NCBI GenBank assembly: GCA_946480845.1
Contig: CAMLLJ010000044.1
Span: 1-14,383 of the forward strand
Length of the DNA stretch: 14,383 bases
Direction of reading: 5' to 3'
From: an uncultured Gemmatimonadota bacterium
GTDB taxonomy: Bacteria > Gemmatimonadota > Gemmatimonadetes > Gemmatimonadales > GWC2-71-9
The position numbers and the translations under genes are program-made. Shown piece after piece: positions 13,404-14,383 of this stretch. The notes beneath the pieces were generated by a model that was given only the letters and a program-made list of their open reading frames with translations, was not told where the DNA came from and did not search any database. The stretch's first letter is position 1; every line of letters starts with the position of its first letter.

Positions 13404-14383
13404 ATGATCCCGATCCGATCCATGTTTCGCGCCGGCTGCGCCCTCGCGCTGGGGCTCTGGCTCGCGCCCCCCGCCGCCGCGCAGGCCGTGCGGCGCGCTG
13501 CCGCGCTCCCGGCACTCCCCGATTCCTCCGGCTGGGGCGTCCACGTCCTCACCGCCCGCCAGGACCGGCAGGGCGGGGTGTGGGTGGGCACCTACGGCGA
13601 GGGAATCTTCTACCTGCCGCCCGATTCGGCCGGCTGGCGCCGCATCCGGAGCGACACGACCGGCACGTCGATCTCCTGGGACTTCGTGCATGCCCTCGCC
13701 TTCGGCCCGTCGGGCGAGGTCTGGTACGGCACCGTCGGCAACGGCTGGGGCGTGTCCACCGACGGCGGGCACACCTGGCGCAACTGGACCTTCGACCAGC
13801 TCGGCCCCGAGTGGCAGTACGTGACGCCGGACGGGATCGTCACCGCCGGCGATACCACGCTGGTAGCCACCGCGGACGGGATCCAGGTCACCACCGACGG
13901 CGGCGCGCACTGGACCGCCATCGTGGACACCGTCGGGCCGCCCGCACGCGGCCCTGCTGACACGGCGCTTGCCCTCCTTCCCAATGAGTACGTCCTCGGC
14001 ATCGTGCGCGAGCGCCGGGGCCGGATCGTAGTTCATACGCTTGCCGGCGGCGTCGCGCTCTCGGCGGCCGGCGGCACCTGGAAGGCGGAGCGCGTGGACG
14101 TACGGCCGCCGGTGGAGGCCGATCTCGTGTTCCTCCGCCGGCGATCGTACGTCCGGAGCCGCTGCGGACTGCACCCGGCCCAGTCTGCCTGGAGCTGCAC
14201 CCCGCGCGCGGCACGCACGGCGCCCCGGGCCCCGGCACCGGCCGACCCGCGCACCACCTGGTTCCGGCGGCCCATCGACGCGCGCCACAATCCCCTCATC
14301 GACCAGACCTACCGCTACGGCTCGACGATGGGCGGCAACTTCCAGCAGCACCAGGGCGTCGAGTTCAACAATCCGGACGGCAC
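13404..14383 (+). CDS. Secreted Asp-box propeller protein with M23 (LytM) peptidase domain, truncated by the right edge
   Basis: ATG at 13404, 4 nt after the folE stop, opens a frame of 326 codons that runs off the window; a second ATG at 13422 is also possible. Residues 1-28 are a signal peptide (RSMFRAG, hydrophobic core, cleavage near AAAQA). Residues 40-180 hold beta-propeller-like repeats: GVWVGTYGEGIFYLP (about 53-67), GEVWYGTVGNG, the Asp box STDGGHTW (118-125) and TTDGGAHW (163-170). After a less regular stretch with three Cys (about 254-270), residues 290-326 (DARHNPLIDQTYRYGS, then HQGVEFNNPDG) match the beginning of an M23 metallopeptidase domain, with H316 as first zinc ligand and E320 where Asp is usual. 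The product would be exported and may act on cell-wall peptides; activity cannot be judged because the HxH motif lies outside. Confidence 0.78.
   Translation, partial: MIPIRSMFRAGCALALGLWLAPPAAAQAVRRAAALPALPDSSGWGVHVLTARQDRQGGVWVGTYGEGIFYLPPDSAGWRRIRSDTTGTSISWDFVHALAFGPSGEVWYGTVGNGWGVSTDGGHTWRNWTFDQLGPEWQYVTPDGIVTAGDTTLVATADGIQVTTDGGAHWTAIVDTVGPPARGPADTALALLPNEYVLGIVRERRGRIVVHTLAGGVALSAAGGTWKAERVDVRPPVEADLVFLRRRSYVRSRCGLHPAQSAWSCTPRAARTAPRAPAPADPRTTWFRRPIDARHNPLIDQTYRYGSTMGGNFQQHQGVEFNNPDG

Overview
The window is GC-rich (about 70% by eye), densely packed bacterial DNA with short intergenic gaps, overlapping start and stop codons, and GTG and TTG starts. The gene content suggests Gemmatimonadota or a neighbour in the FCB group: a degenerate DEAD-box protein with a glycine-rich tail, a HerA-like ATPase near Mre11/Rad50, a MASE1 hybrid histidine kinase, and TAG-n-TT promoter hexamers instead of TATAAT. 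This assignment is an inference from style and content, not from a marker gene. No insertion sequence, CRISPR array, tRNA or rRNA was seen.

Layout. Positions 1-1166 (minus) hold a DEAD-box-like protein whose C-terminus runs off the left edge into a G-tract. A 126-bp divergent region follows. A tightly coupled plus-strand run holds a class I aminotransferase (1293-2513), a duplicated 169-residue protein of unknown function (2510-3019) and a HerA/DUF87-type ATPase (3016-4899). After a 70-bp gap with a 7-bp inverted repeat comes a second run: a MASE1-PAS hybrid histidine kinase (4970-7396), Mre11/SbcD nuclease (7405-8583), Rad50/SbcC ATPase (8583-11000) and a two-part GNAT protein (10990-11937). 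Convergent to that, separated by 2 nt, is a 48-residue membrane protein (11940-12086, minus).

The stretch 12087-12393 has no protein gene on the plus strand. It carries a sigma70-like promoter (TTGACG-17-TAGTTT), a structured RNA that I identify as 6S RNA (about 12140-12305), and a GC-rich hairpin resembling a terminator (12312-12346). Downstream are a 6-pyruvoyl-tetrahydropterin synthase-type gene (12394-12807) overlapping folE (12785-13399), then the start of a secreted protein with Asp-box propeller motifs and the beginning of an M23 (LytM) peptidase domain (13404 to the right edge).

How the genes fit together. The HerA-like ATPase, Mre11 and Rad50 recall the archaeal DNA end-resection set (HerA-NurA-Mre11-Rad50), but no NurA is present, a sensor kinase sits between them, and a small duplicated protein is coupled to HerA instead. 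FolE and the PTPS-type enzyme are consecutive steps from GTP to a tetrahydropterin. The 6S RNA would inhibit the housekeeping RNA polymerase in stationary phase. Its position just upstream of pterin genes is reminiscent of its position upstream of the folate gene ygfA in E. coli.
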